A stretch of DNA of 64,000 nt from Nannochloropsis oceanica (taxonomy: Eukaryota; Sar; Eustigmatophyceae; Eustigmatales; Monodopsidaceae): NCBI GenBank assembly GCA_004519485.1, contig CP038115.1:744001-808000 (forward strand), in the 5' to 3' direction. Shown piece by piece: positions 1 through 10,975 of this stretch (the stretch's first letter is position 1; every line of letters begins with the position of its first letter). Made by a program: the position numbers and the translations under genes. The notes beneath the pieces were generated by a model, which did no database searches, was not told the origin of the DNA, and worked only from the letters and a program-made list of their open reading frames with translations.

Positions 1-610
1 AGGGAAGGAGGAAGGGGGAGGTGTCCTGGGCAGCGGCAGCAGCGGCTTCTGATTTAAGTGCGGGAAGGAAGGAAGGCAGGGAGGGAGGGAGGGAGGGAGA
101 GAGGGTGAGTAGGATTAGAGGTCATGACAATAGGGCCAGATATCCCTTTCTCCCTCCCTCCCTTCTTCCTTCTCTCTCTCCTTCCCTCCCTCCTTCCTTC
201 CCTTCCTCACCTTTCCGGAGCTGCTTGGCTGCCACATTCCGCTTCACCACCGCACTTATCGATCCTTCCTCCTTCTCACCCTCCCTCTCTCCCTCTTCCT
301 CCTCTTCTCCGCTGAGCATAAGCAGGGTTATCTTGCTCGTGGCCGTGAGGGGAGGGAAGGAGGGAGGGAGGGCGAGGAAGGCTGCCTCAGAGAGCCCGAA
401 CCTGGCTTTGCACGACAGCGAGAAGGCGAGGGAGGAAGAGGGGGAGGAGGAGGGGGAGGTGGTGGGTCGAGATCGTTTCAGGCCGCTCATGGTTGGTGAA
501 GGGAGGGGGGAGGGGGAGGGGGAGAGGGAGGACGGTTGGCAGGAAGGGGCGCGATTTTCCTTGCCACTCTTTCGGTGGCCAGGGACACGGCCTTGGGGGT
601 GTGTGTATGC

Positions 611-666
<56 letters not shown>

Positions 667-1165
667 TTGTTGTTGTTGTTGTTGTTGCTGCTGCTGCTGC
701 TGCTGTCGTGCCACCATATCGCCTTCCCCCCCTCCTTCGATGTCTCTCCTTCAAAATTTGCCGCGGTTCCTCCTCCTCTTCTTCCTCCTCCTCCTCTTCC
801 TCCTCAACCTCTGGCTGCTCTTCATGATAATACCGTTGCCGAAGATATCTCGGCCTCTTCTTTCTCCCTGCTCGCCCTCCCTCCCTCCCCTCCTTCCTTC
901 CTCCATGGTTGGGATGGTGAGAGACGGAGGCCACGAGCACTGCGGCACCTGCCGAGCCTTTTCGACGATGGGAAGGGAGGGAGTGGGGGAGAGAGGACAA
1001 GTGCAAGGTCCGTGCTCCGTAGACTGCGCTGCGTTTGCCGCTGGTGCCGGTGGTGGTGGAGGAGGAGGAGGGGTGGGAGGGAGGAAGGGATGGGGGAAGG
1101 GAAGGACCACGCGTGAAGGGGGAGAGGATGGTGTTGAGGATCATGCCGGTCAGGCCCTGGAGTTC
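1..1165 (-). CDS. Partial low-complexity polyQ/polyE gene, structure uncertain
   Basis: Unrecognised. On the minus strand a long open stretch (about 1144 to 122) carries acidic, Ser/Pro-rich and trinucleotide-coded homopolymer segments. A credible donor lies near 211 (CGGAAAG|gtgagg) and a credible acceptor near 56 (aaatcag|AAGCC), so the gene would run off the left edge. Another acceptor-like site near 1163 (ctccag|GGCCTG) precedes a hydrophobic helix-like stretch GLTGMILNTILSPF. Minus strand is preferred because the splice sites and the pyrimidine tracts point that way, as in neighbouring genes. The reading frame through the repeat at 608-705 cannot be fixed: Gln, Ala or Ser runs result depending on frame. 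No domain is visible. The gene could also be two genes or untranslated sequence. Confidence 0.3.
608..705. repeat. CTG/CAG trinucleotide run with an internal TTG block
   Basis: About 32 consecutive trinucleotides: CTG units, then a block of about eight TTG units, then CTG again. Read on the minus strand this is CAG/CAA (polyGln) or another homopolymer in the other frames. The internal TTG/CAA block is the kind of interruption that stabilises such runs. Confidence 0.9.
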
Positions 1166-1239
1166 GTCAGGAGGGGAGGAAGGGAGGAAGGAGGGAAGGA
1201 GGGAGGAAGGGGTTAAGGGAAGGAGGGAGGGTTAGGGTC

Positions 1240-2510
1240 CTCCACAGGGAAGGGAGGGGAGGGGTGGGTGCGAGGGGTGATGGGAGAAATGGGTAAGAGG
1301 GCCAGGCCACGCACCATTCCTCAAGGTGCTTTCAGAATGCCCTTTGTTTTGCTTCCCAGACCTGTGTGCGAGAAGTAAGGCGCGGGACCTATTCCCTCTC
1401 GCTCCACGATACGGCACAACTATTCTTTTTCACCCTGCTGACGACTATTAGGCTTAGGCTGTGCTTCCTGCTGGTAGCTCACGTCCTGTGCTGGAGACAG
1501 ACCGACCACACCACACCAGACGCAAGACCGCTCCTCCTTGCTACTACCGGTGCTGCTGGGCTGGCGCCGCGGTTGGCGCTGCAGCTGGTGCTGCTGCCTG
1601 TATGCAGTCGTAATGGCATGAAGGAGAGGTGAACGGTGAGGAAAATCATCAGAAACCGACCACGGTTTTGGACATGGGAAATTAGATGGCTTTATGTCCG
1701 CCGCGCGCCATCCCTTCCACCTGCCAGACGTAACGTTTGTTTATTTTCATACGGCGTCATTGGGTACGGTGGATTTGTTCTCTTGGAACCAGAACATTTG
1801 CGCTTGGAAGCGAGCAGCCGAGACAGACAAGCCAAGGGAGAGGAAGAGGCGCTTTTTCCTTCTGATGACTCGTAGCTGCCCTTTCTTCCTCCCTCCCTGT
1901 ATGGCCTGCCTAGAACCGCCCAAGCCAGCACCACCGCGCTTCTCTCGTGGCATATATATTCCTGAGTCCACCCCCTTGAGACAGGAGTTGGGTGAGTGTG
2001 TGTCGGCATGATTGGAGACCCGTAAAGTGGAGTGAGAAGATGCGTGAGCTGCTGGTCGCTTGACTTGAGATGATGCAGCTGTAATGATGAAAAAGGCCTC
2101 GGTTTTGCATACGCAGGTTGCATGCAGTTCTAGAGGTATTAGTACTACACCGCTGGCAATCCCAGTTTTGACTTGTCGTTGCCTGAGAGGAGAAAGCAAT
2201 CAGGGAAGCACGACGAGCCGGCTGCACCCAAAGGAAGATTAGCCCCTCATCCCAAGCTTTTATCCAAGGCCCTTTTTGACGTGCAACAAATTTTACCCCC
2301 CAACACACGATACGACTTGCAGTGCAGGCGTGTACTTGCGCACGTTTTTAAAAAAAAGAAACGCCAAAAGCTCCATGAACAAGCACACAAATTTGCCCTG
2401 GTTTTTAATCTTCTTTCCTATCGCTATACAAGTCCTCATTGTGACTTGTAACTGCCTCCCTGTCTCTTCCTCCTCCTTTTCACAACGTAACCACATGCAG
2501 CCTTGCTTCC
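1240..2510. other. Intergenic region, no gene supported
   Basis: Only short overlapping open frames on both strands and no recognisable domain. It should contain the promoter of the gene starting at 2511 and, if the polyQ locus is real, that gene's 5' end. A possible small exon on the minus strand near 1320-1375 (cacacag acceptor, gtgcgt donor) could belong to the polyQ locus but is not proven. Confidence 0.5.
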
Positions 2511-3319
2511 ATGCCTTTCCTCCCGGTGCTACTCGTCGCTCTCCTATCCTTCTTTCCTCTCTCATCCGTCGCTAAAGGAGAACAAGGCGTCGTCGAGTCC
2601 CTCTACTGCGCCCCACTAGTCGTCCTTCCTCCCTCCCCTCCCTTGCCTCCCCACCTTCCACCAGTTGGCCGCCTCTGGACCGTCGCCTGGCAGGGCGAGA
2701 CACAGGGCTACATACTGTCCTCCACCCCCTCCTCTATGGACCCCAAGAGGAGGCTGCTTGCTCAGGGCCTCATATCGAATGCCTCGGTGAACCATTCGGG
2801 ATGGTGGCAGTTGGCCATACGCACGGACATCGACCTCGATGACCACAAGGACGAAGGCGCGGAATACAAGGAGAAAGGCGATTTGGGAAGAAGCCATGAT
2901 AAGACCATCGGTTTAAGGCATCAGAACAGGGACGACGACAACAACAACAACGGCAAAGACGACGGCAAAGACGACAACGAACACGCTGCTTGGATCCTGC
3001 GACGGTGGTATGCAGCCGGACTCTTGGAAGGTTATGTGACTGCGCCCCTGATGGCCGAGTACGCCTTGAATGCCAAGCACTCTCTCTTTGGTGCCCACCA
3101 CTATCCCAGGTCAGAAACGGGACAAAATTGACATCTTTTTGATGTGTGCTTGTTTGCTGCTTTTCCGTACATTTCTCCCATGATTCCTTCTTCCATTCCC
3201 TCCTCCATCCAATACGCATCACCCCTCCTTTCTTTCTTTCAGCGATGGTCTCTTGGATTTCTTTGAGGAAAATCGGGCCTATGTCCGCTCTCAAATCAAC
3301 TTCTACTATGGTCGGTATC

Positions 3320-3350
<31 letters not shown>

Positions 3351-6089
3351 CACCGAGGGAGAGTTAGAGGAGGAAACGAATGACAAGACGGTTAAAAGGA
3401 ACTACTGGCTAGGAGCCGCGGCTGTGCTTGCTCAATTTCAAGGTACGGTTGTGACACTTTGAGATGTGGGCATGTCTACAATGGCCCATTTCCTCCCACC
3501 TCTCACCTCACTTTTCATCCCTCCCCCCCCCTCGGTCCCTCTCTTCCGCATCTCCCCATCCTCCAGGCCTCGTGGCAGGATACCACGCCACGGCCACGCA
3601 TGCCCAACACGCCCCCCTCTCCGCCCTTGAACTCTACCTCCTCAATGCCTACGGCGATATCTTTGATCTCTCTGCCCTCTTTCCCCCTCAACGCGGAGCG
3701 CCACCCTCGCGGCTGGGACGGTGGTTGGGAGGGAGGGAGGGAGGGAGAAAGGCAGGAGACGAAGAGATGGAAGAGGAGAAGGAAGATCGGGGGACAGCTG
3801 TGTGGGAGAGCAGAGATAATGACCGCTGTAGTGTTTTGATCAAAGGAACGAAGGGGAAAGAGGTAAGTGTGTGACTTCCGTCACCACACTCACTAAGTTC
3901 ACTACAAATAACAGAGGTTCGGGCACCTACCCCCTTTCCTCCCTCCTTCCCTCCCTCCTTTCTTATTTCCTCAGGGGCCGGATGTGCTCATCGGACATAC
4001 CACTTACGACTACTACATTGTGGCTTGGCCTCGCATCGTCAAGGAGACAGTCCTTCCCTCCGGGTACGTGAAGAAGAAAGAAATGGGGAGACGAAAGTCA
4101 CAGCACTCTGACACTCTGTTCTCCCCTTGTTAATTTGATATTTTCGTTACATCCAGTTTGGGCTGGACCCGCTCCTTGTATTCCTCTTCGCCGGGACAGC
4201 TGGCTTCTCTGGACGATCTCTACGTGCTTCAGGGAGGAGGAGGAGGAGGAGGAAGAGGAGGAGGAGAACGAAGGCGAGAACGACGCACAGACCGACAAGG
4301 AGGAAGAGCTGAGCTAGAAAAGCAAATGGTGATTACAGAGACTACCATTAGTATGGTAAGAGGGGAAAACGCGGGAAGGGAAGGAATGAAGGAAGGAGGG
4401 TTGAACTTCTCAAAATATACAACTCAATACATGCAAGATCCAAATCCACGCTCTCCGCCTCCACGTTCATAGAAAGACATAAGGACAGACGCACTCCTAC
4501 CCATTCTGAAACCGCAAGCCTTACTGTACTGGATGCGTGTTGCGATTGCGAACAGCTGGGCGCAGAACGGGGAGCAGTGGACTGAGGTATAACACACCCT
4601 ACTTATTTTCCTTCCTTTGTCCTTTTGGGTCGTATTGGACGCGCTTTTGGTATCGAGCACTTCTCAAATCAATCTCCCTAAGATCTCTCTTTGTATCTGA
4701 TTTGTCATCCCTCCCTCTGCCCTTTATTGTTTTTCCTCTCCTTCCCTTAATTTTTCAGATTTTTTCCGAGGAAAATAGTGGAACTTACAATTGCGAGTGG
4801 ATGGTGCTCGACGTCACACAGCGTTCCTTCCACGTGTTGGACCAGGTGGGTGAGAGGAGGGAATGGGGAGGAAGGGGAGGAGAGGGAAAGCGAAGCAAGT
4901 GTAGATGAAGTTCGACTCGGCGTGCTTGTATACAGCATGCTAACTTCTTTGACTTTCTGATCTACCTCCCTCCCTTCCCTCCTCACTTTCCTCCTTGCTT
5001 CTTCCCCTTCTCTCTATACCCTCTCCAGGCCCCCGACAAGGTGAAAATCACCGATCACACGCCTACTCTATTCTCTCCGTCCACGTCCCCATTCTCCAAT
5101 TACTTTGCATCGTATAATATACCCTCGGACAAAGAGATCTACGATTACCTCGGTTTTGGCCTCAAGGTAAGGTAAAATAGGCGTGAAGGAGGAACAAAGA
5201 GCAGGAGGAAGAAAGGAAAAGAGAAAATGGTCGCATGTTTACACAGAGATGTCTACGTGGGCTGTGTCGGTACCAGTATTGATGACGATCAGTCCGACTC
5301 ATACAATTCTTATTTTCCCTTCCTCGCAGGATCCCCACAAGATCAAGTACCTTTTGGAGAAGCATGGGGAGTCCCCACGTGCTCTCATGCTGGGGGAAGG
5401 ACAGCGAGAGGTGTCTTCCTTGGGTGAAATGAAGGTGAGTGGAGGAAAAGGGGAGGAGAAAGGGAATCGGATGGGAAAACAGTTCAGTTGCAGGAAGGAC
5501 GACGGAAATTAGCACAGAACAGATGCGCTCCCCCAATTGTCATGTGAAAGGCGTCATAATTGCCGTCTCCTTATTTGCACAGTACCTCATCCAATACAAT
5601 GATTATGAGCACGACCCTCGCTCTATGGGTCATGCCTACTTGGCTGTGGCAGGCCGAGGCGATCTGGAGGCAGCAAATACAGAAGTTATGTTGGCCAAAG
5701 ACCTAGAGGACGCAACGGAAAACGATCCGCTATTCAGCTCTTCCTCCTCATCTTCGTCCCAATCTCCCCTCTATTCGATCAGCCCGTCGCCCGTATTTGC
5801 ACCGCTGGAAGGGGCGATGGACGCCAAGGTGGTCTCAGTGCGCGAGGCCTTCTCCAGCCCTGACGGTCATCTGAGTCTGCACGCTCGCGTTGGACCAACA
5901 CACGACCAACAAATACCTTTTTGCTGGGCAGGTCACGAACAAGAGGACGGGGAGACGACAGATAAAGGAACACGACCTGCCTGCTTCTGCTTTGCGTGGG
6001 AGCGTCTCTCCCCCGGGAAAATGCTGGCTGAGGAAATTCAGCGCCAGTATGGGCGACGGTCCTTATTGTTGCGTGGGGGAAAGGTGTAG
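2511..6089 (+). CDS. Phospholipase B-like (PLBD/LAMA family) Ntn-hydrolase, 10 exons
   Basis: Secreted or lysosome-type amidase/lipase-like hydrolase of the PLBD family. Exons: 2511-3109, 3243-3442, 3567-3862, 3975-4063, 4157-4355, 4473-4586, 4759-4845, 5029-5166, 5330-5434, 5583-6089; all phases match and the sum is 2334 nt (777 aa). The first 22 residues form a signal peptide (MPFLPVLLVALLSFF). Family blocks seen in order: GLVAGYHA, LLNAYGDIFDL, DRCSVLIK, PDVLIGHTTYDYY, GQLASLDDLYVL, VITETTISM, MRVAIANSWAQNGEQWTE, NSGTYNCEWMVLDV, YLIQYNDYEHDP, AMDAKVVS and GPTHDQQIPFCW. In this family the Cys of the CSxL motif (here Cys354) becomes the N-terminal nucleophile after self-cleavage. Family members have roughly 550-600 residues; the excess here is low-complexity insertions (Asp/Asn-rich near 140, polyQ near 228, Gly/Arg near 425, polySer near 650). 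It looks intact. Confidence 0.9.
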
Positions 6090-6982
6090 GTGTACCATTG
6101 TTTGAAAAGGTGCTTCGATGCACAATTAAACTGAATTATGCCCTGTATGAATGATTGAGATCAAATTAGGGTTATGGTGTACTTAAAAATACGTAGTTGA
6201 TAAAAAATGTTTCATACTCTTGGCAACAATTTTGTCTCACTGCTTCTCTAAACTGTGCTGTCAAGATATGATCGAATCGATATAACTACACAAGCATGGT
6301 CCTATCACTTACATTACTTGTCATGCATCATTAACCTTATCTTTATTGAAATGAATGCTCTAAGGATCGGCGGTAAACCTCCCCTTAAGTTGTTCTCTGC
6401 GTATACAAATTGCCTTCATGAGAAGAGCACATAGACGACAATTTTTTTGTTATCTCAAATCTGCAAGGACCGAACTATTTGCTTCATGCCCTTTGATGAC
6501 TTGTCGTGTCTCGTTTTCCGACCGTTAACGGCAGTTAGGGGAGGTCATGAGCAGCTCGAAGCCGACAGCAACAACAACATCAACAACAAAGATGACGCTT
6601 ACTAATAATGAAGCTCTCTACACTTGCATGGTGTTCATATAAAGTTTTGCGTAGCTGGTGCAAAAGGCCTCTGTAGAAGTCGAGCGGTATGCCGCTTCGG
6701 CGTGCCTCATATTCCTTGCTCCTCCCATATTTCAATGCCTCCAGTTCGTTACTCTGTTGGCCTTCCCCTTTCATATCCCTCGCCACTTACCCTCACCGCT
6801 ACTGACGAGCTCTCTACACCCTATTCTGCTGTCTTACCTCTCCCCAAAAATAGACCTAGAGATAACAAAGTGTAACCAAAAAAATCATTTTATGCCCCTG
6901 ATTACCAATCCATCCATCTCACATGCTACAGCTCCAGACTTCCAGATCATTTTAAAAGCAAATAAGGCCGAGATCCGGAGTT
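6090..6982. other. Intergenic region between PLBD-like and GH5 genes
   Basis: AT-richer than its neighbours, with no domain in any short open frame. It must hold the end of the PLBD-like transcript and the promoter of the GH5 gene. No terminator or core promoter motif could be fixed by eye. Confidence 0.6.
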
Positions 6983-8395
6983 ATGGTATCTTCCCACCTC
7001 TTTGTCGTCATCCTTGCTTTATGCTCCTCCGTCCGCTCCACTACCGCTGTCATCTCTTCCTTCGTCGGAACCCTTGACAACGACCCTGCTGCAAGGGATC
7101 GCCACCTCCTTCCCACAGTGAACGCCAGTAATGCAGCTGCTACCCTCCCCCGTGGTCTTGAAAACGAGGACATAGCCATATGCTTTGACTTGGACGTACC
7201 ATTGCAATGGACATCTGAGGAAGGGGAGCTGCGCGTGAACGGCTTTCCTTTCCATCTCAAGGGAATCTCATGTATGTCAATACTTTCATTTCATTTTTCA
7301 ACCCACTCTCCTATCATTCATTTTTACACATTCAATCAATCTATTGCAGATTTTGGCTTCGAGACGGGCACCATGTATCCAGGTGGCCTGTCCGGGAAAA
7401 CCACCGTGCGTGACGTCTTCACCCTGCTTCGGGCCGAGGGCTTTAATGCTTTGCGTATCCCTTTTTCAGCCGAGATAGCCCTGAATCCAGACCGTATCCT
7501 CCGCGTCCAAGATCCCGATTTAGATAATCTCGGACATATGGCACGCTTGGCCAAATTTGTCGACGTGGCGGCTGAATTTGACCTCCTTGTGATGCCCGAT
7601 ATGCACCGCCTGTACGCGAATGGTGGGATTGATGCGCTCTGGTACGACAACAGGACACCCTACTCCCGTCTTTTGGAAGCCTGGACAAACATCATGGGGG
7701 CGATAGAGGACAAATGGAACTTCGCGTTTATCGATTTGAAGAACGAGCCTCATGGGCAAGCCACGTGGGGAAATAGCAACCGGGCGACAGACTGGAACAA
7801 GGCGGCGGAAGAGCTCTCCAAGGCTTTATTTGGTCGTTTTCCGCAATGGCATGGGCTTGCTTTCGTAGGAGGTATCGAGTGGGGTAACGCTATTCAAGGA
7901 ATGCGCAACTTCCCTATTGACTTGGGTCGCCCTGATTGGACGCGCCGCGTCGTCTACTCCCCTCATGTATACGGACCCGATGTGTACGACCGACCTTACT
8001 TTAATTTTGGTTTTCCGGACAACTTACCAGGCATCTGGGAGTCGAGCTTTGGCTTTGTAGAATCCCTCTACGGGCAAAACGCGGTGGTTATTGGCGAATG
8101 GGGCGGTAAATATGGACGAGGTCCCAGTGGGAGACGAGACAAGACGTGGGCGGACACTTTGGCTAAGTGGGTCGTAAACCGTTGCTTGGAGGATAACTTC
8201 TACTGGTGTGTCAATCCAGACAGCAGCGACACGGGGGGTATTTTGGAAGATGACTGGACCACGCCGGTAAAGCCCAAGCTCGAACTCCTTCGCCGCGTCC
8301 AGCCCCATCCGTCGCTTTTGTACGGGACATCGCAGGGTAATGTTGTGTGCTTGTCTGAAGGAAAGTATGCGAACCCCAACTGCCGTCGCAAGTAA
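6983..8395 (+). CDS. Secreted glycoside hydrolase family 5 (endoglucanase-like), 2 exons
   Basis: Predicted retaining beta-glycosidase of family GH5, probably a cellulase or related glucanase. Exons 6983-7271 and 7350-8395; the 78-bp intron is a multiple of three, so it reads open. Spliced length is 444 aa. A signal peptide (MVSSHLFVVILALCSSV) indicates secretion. Splicing restores the family block KGISYFGFETG. GH5 motifs: LRIPFS near 135, MPDMHRL, the acid/base in LKNEPHG (Glu229), SPHVYGPDVY with the usual His and Tyr, and the nucleophile in VIGEWGG (Glu346), followed by the substrate-binding Trp in FYWCVNP. All catalytic residues are present. The next gene (9122-10604, minus) is a paralogue in tail-to-tail orientation. 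Exact substrate cannot be read from sequence. Confidence 0.9.
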   Translation: MVSSHLFVVILALCSSVRSTTAVISSFVGTLDNDPAARDRHLLPTVNASNAAATLPRGLENEDIAICFDLDVPLQWTSEEGELRVNGFPFHLKGISCMSILSFHFSTHSPIIHFYTFNQSIADFGFETGTMYPGGLSGKTTVRDVFTLLRAEGFNALRIPFSAEIALNPDRILRVQDPDLDNLGHMARLAKFVDVAAEFDLLVMPDMHRLYANGGIDALWYDNRTPYSRLLEAWTNIMGAIEDKWNFAFIDLKNEPHGQATWGNSNRATDWNKAAEELSKALFGRFPQWHGLAFVGGIEWGNAIQGMRNFPIDLGRPDWTRRVVYSPHVYGPDVYDRPYFNFGFPDNLPGIWESSFGFVESLYGQNAVVIGEWGGKYGRGPSGRRDKTWADTLAKWVVNRCLEDNFYWCVNPDSSDTGGILEDDWTTPVKPKLELLRRVQPHPSLLYGTSQGNVVCLSEGKYANPNCRRK

Positions 8396-9121
8396 ATGAG
8401 CAAGGAAATATTGCAGAGGGTGAAAATGCGTATGGAATTTGAGAACGCAACAAGAAAAAGAAATAATATAGCTCAAATACCCGTCAAGAAGTAACTGCTT
8501 CCCGAAGAAAGATAGCTATTTTAGATATGAAAAAGCAGCAAATGAAGAAGAACGGGGGAAGTAAAGACATGCAGCAGGCTGTGAATAATGGGTGATATTA
8601 ATAAGACACATAATCATAGGCAGGCTTCGGAAATTTCCGAGGAGGAAAAAGTCGACAGAAATTCAGAGGAGGCACTGAAAGTACACGATTAATAAACAAG
8701 GAATGAGATAGAACATCACCGAGAAGTGTCAATATAGAAAAGTAGAAGCATTTCCATATCTGATTCAAGTATGCAATACTTCGGTGTGGTCGATAATCCT
8801 CAATTTGATTTTCTTTTTTATCATATCTTTGGCGGTTTAATGAGCCACAAGGTAGGATTGCTTAATGATACTTTTTGTTTCCATCTCTTTTTCGCTTGTT
8901 GTGCTTTGCATGCGCTGACGATTTGTTTTTGATCATATTTCTTTTTTCTTGGATCGTCTTTCCCTTCTACCAATTAAAGCCATCTTATTCTCCTCACTTT
9001 CCTAACCTTTGTGACTTTTCATGCTATCGTTACCTGCTCCTTCCCTTTCTTGCTCACCATCCTTCTTCGATCCCTGCCCTCTCTAGGCCTGTTCCTGTCC
9101 TGCCTTCCTCTACCTCTTGAT
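8396..9121. other. Convergent intergenic spacer between two GH5 paralogues
   Basis: The two GH5-family genes end toward each other across this 726-bp AT-rich spacer. Only short open frames with no domain are present. It probably holds both 3' ends; no terminator could be defined. Confidence 0.6.
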
Positions 9122-10604
9122 TTACAAATTGCAGATGGGATTCGCCGAGCTGCCAGGCATAAAAGACCACCCGCCCTCTGGCTCGGCGTTGCGGAGTAAG
9201 ACCGATGGGCGGGGTTGTATCCGGGCCAGCAACGCCAATTTGGCTTCGTTAGGGGTCCGCCAATCGGCCGATAGCACACCGCCTGTATCTTTGGCATTAG
9301 GATTAAGGGCCCAGTAGATAGTGTCGTCTAAGCACCGGTCGATAAAGTAATCGGCAACGGCCTTGTGCCACATGGCATCACCCTGCTGCGCATCATCGAG
9401 GGAACCGCCCCACTTGCCAACCACCACGGCTCGGCCAGTCGCCTCCTCTACGCCACCAAAGAGGTCGTCATAAGCCGCATACATCTGATCGGGGAAAGAT
9501 GTGGTATATACATATCCCATCGACGGGGAGACGGAAGGCCCCATGAGCAGCACTTCGTATACCACACGCTTTGTACTCGCCGGGGTAAACAGGTCCAGCG
9601 ACTGGGTCAAGGCACCGCGCAGGTCCGTCGCATATTGGGCTGCAAATTCCCCGCCCTCAATACCTTGTATTAACCACAAGCCATGGTACTGAGGGTATTC
9701 CTGAATGAGGATGGCTGCCGTGTCTTGAGCTGCCAAGTTCCAGTCCGTGCTGGGGTTGTTTTCGGCCCACGTTGCGCGGCCCCGGCCTGGGCGGTCGAGC
9801 AGGTCCACACCCAACAGGTTCCAACGGTCGCCATATCGAGTCAAGAGCCGGCGCCAGGCGTTTTGGAAGTTTTGGTATGAAACTTTGGAGCCATACCACA
9901 GCCCCTGGTCTTGGGAGCCGAAGAGTGTGGTAGCGTCGTCGTTGTAGAGGGCAAGTACCACTAAAATGCCCCGCGCTGCTGCCCGCTCAAAGATGGTGTC
10001 GAGTAGCTTTCCCACGTTCAGTCCGTGCAACGAGGAATCACCGGATATAGCTGAGCTCGGAACGCGCAGGGCCAAATCACACGCTATGGTATATGCAACA
10101 GGAAGGCGAAGCACGTTGAACTTGTTGAGGGCCAAGAAGTCCAATACGTCGTCAAGGGTCGTAGCCCACAAACCGTGAGGAGCCCGCGTGTCGGCCGTAT
10201 CCATGCCAAACCTTGGAGAAGAAAAAGAAAAGGCAAGAAAAGGAGAAACAGAGAGGAGAGAGAGTCAGGAGTTATGTCCTTCTCTTAGAGGACAAAGCCC
10301 CCAAGGGGTAAGAGGCGTGCCCGGCCTCTGGCCAAGAAAATCGAAGGTCGCATACTTTTACTCACCACGTCAGTCCCTTCATGTGAAAGTGATGACGACC
10401 ATTAAGTAGGATAGCACCTTGTTCCGTGGTCCACGATAAGCCACGCAGAAGGAGACAGGCGGTGATGGGCGTGGCGAGGGAGGCGAAATCGCTTTTGCCG
10501 CCGCGCAGCATACTCCGGGCCGGCGCCCGGGACGGACTCTGGGCGGCGACCAGGGCGAGGAGCATCTGAAGGAGAGTAACAACAATAACAAAGTATACCA
10601 CCAT
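9122..10604 (-). CDS. GH5-family pseudoenzyme (both catalytic Glu replaced), 2 exons
   Basis: Paralogue of the neighbouring GH5 enzyme. Exons 10604-10366 and 10211-9122; 442 aa with no internal stop. Start chosen at the Met of a good signal peptide (MVVYFVIVVTLLQMLLALVAAQ); an in-frame upstream ATG at 10808 would bury that peptide. Splicing yields KGLTWFGMDT, matching KGISYFGFET of the active copy. Overall fold markers persist (WNLLGVDLL, STDWNLAA, YPQYHGLWLIQGIE, YWALNPNAKDTGG). The acid/base position reads LLDRPGR (Arg220 in place of Glu), the nucleophile position reads VVGKWGG (Lys346 in place of Glu), and the SPHVYG block is replaced by EVLLMG. The frame is intact, so this is likely an expressed secreted non-catalytic protein, for example a glucan-binding or regulatory one, rather than a dead gene. 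That role is inference. Confidence 0.85.
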
Positions 10605-10975
10605 TTCGGGTCGCGGGATGTATTTGACGCGCCGGGTGTGCTTTCTTGCGGGTAGTCGAAGGGTGGAAAGGATCGAAAGAGTTTGGAGTGAGGAGGACGC
10701 GATGGATGATAAACACCAAGGAAATATGATCAAGATGTGGAGACTACATTTGTGGATTATTTGGGTCTTCTTGCGTGCATTTGGGTTTGAAGTGGCATAT
10801 GGTCGCATGCATGGGCGCGATGCTGAGAGACATTAGTAGCTCGAAATGGGGCCGAAGGAGGCACAAAAAATGTATAGAACAACGTCTGACGTACACGTGA
10901 AATCAGAGGCCAACACAAGCGAAAATCACGCCTTAAATGCGTTTTCATCACTCAAAATCCACAGACAAGCAGGCC
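10605..10975. promoter_or_regulatory. Divergent intergenic region (putative bidirectional promoter)
   Basis: A 371-bp gap separates the start codon of the GH5-like gene (minus) from that of the NSF-like gene (plus). Both 5' ends must lie here, so the segment probably drives both. No specific motif is claimed. Confidence 0.5.

Noticed and set aside
21-827. Plus-strand ORFs with polyAla, polyLeu or polyCys runs across the CTG repeat
   Set aside because: Open only because of GA/CT-rich simple sequence; no domain, and splice signals point to the minus strand.
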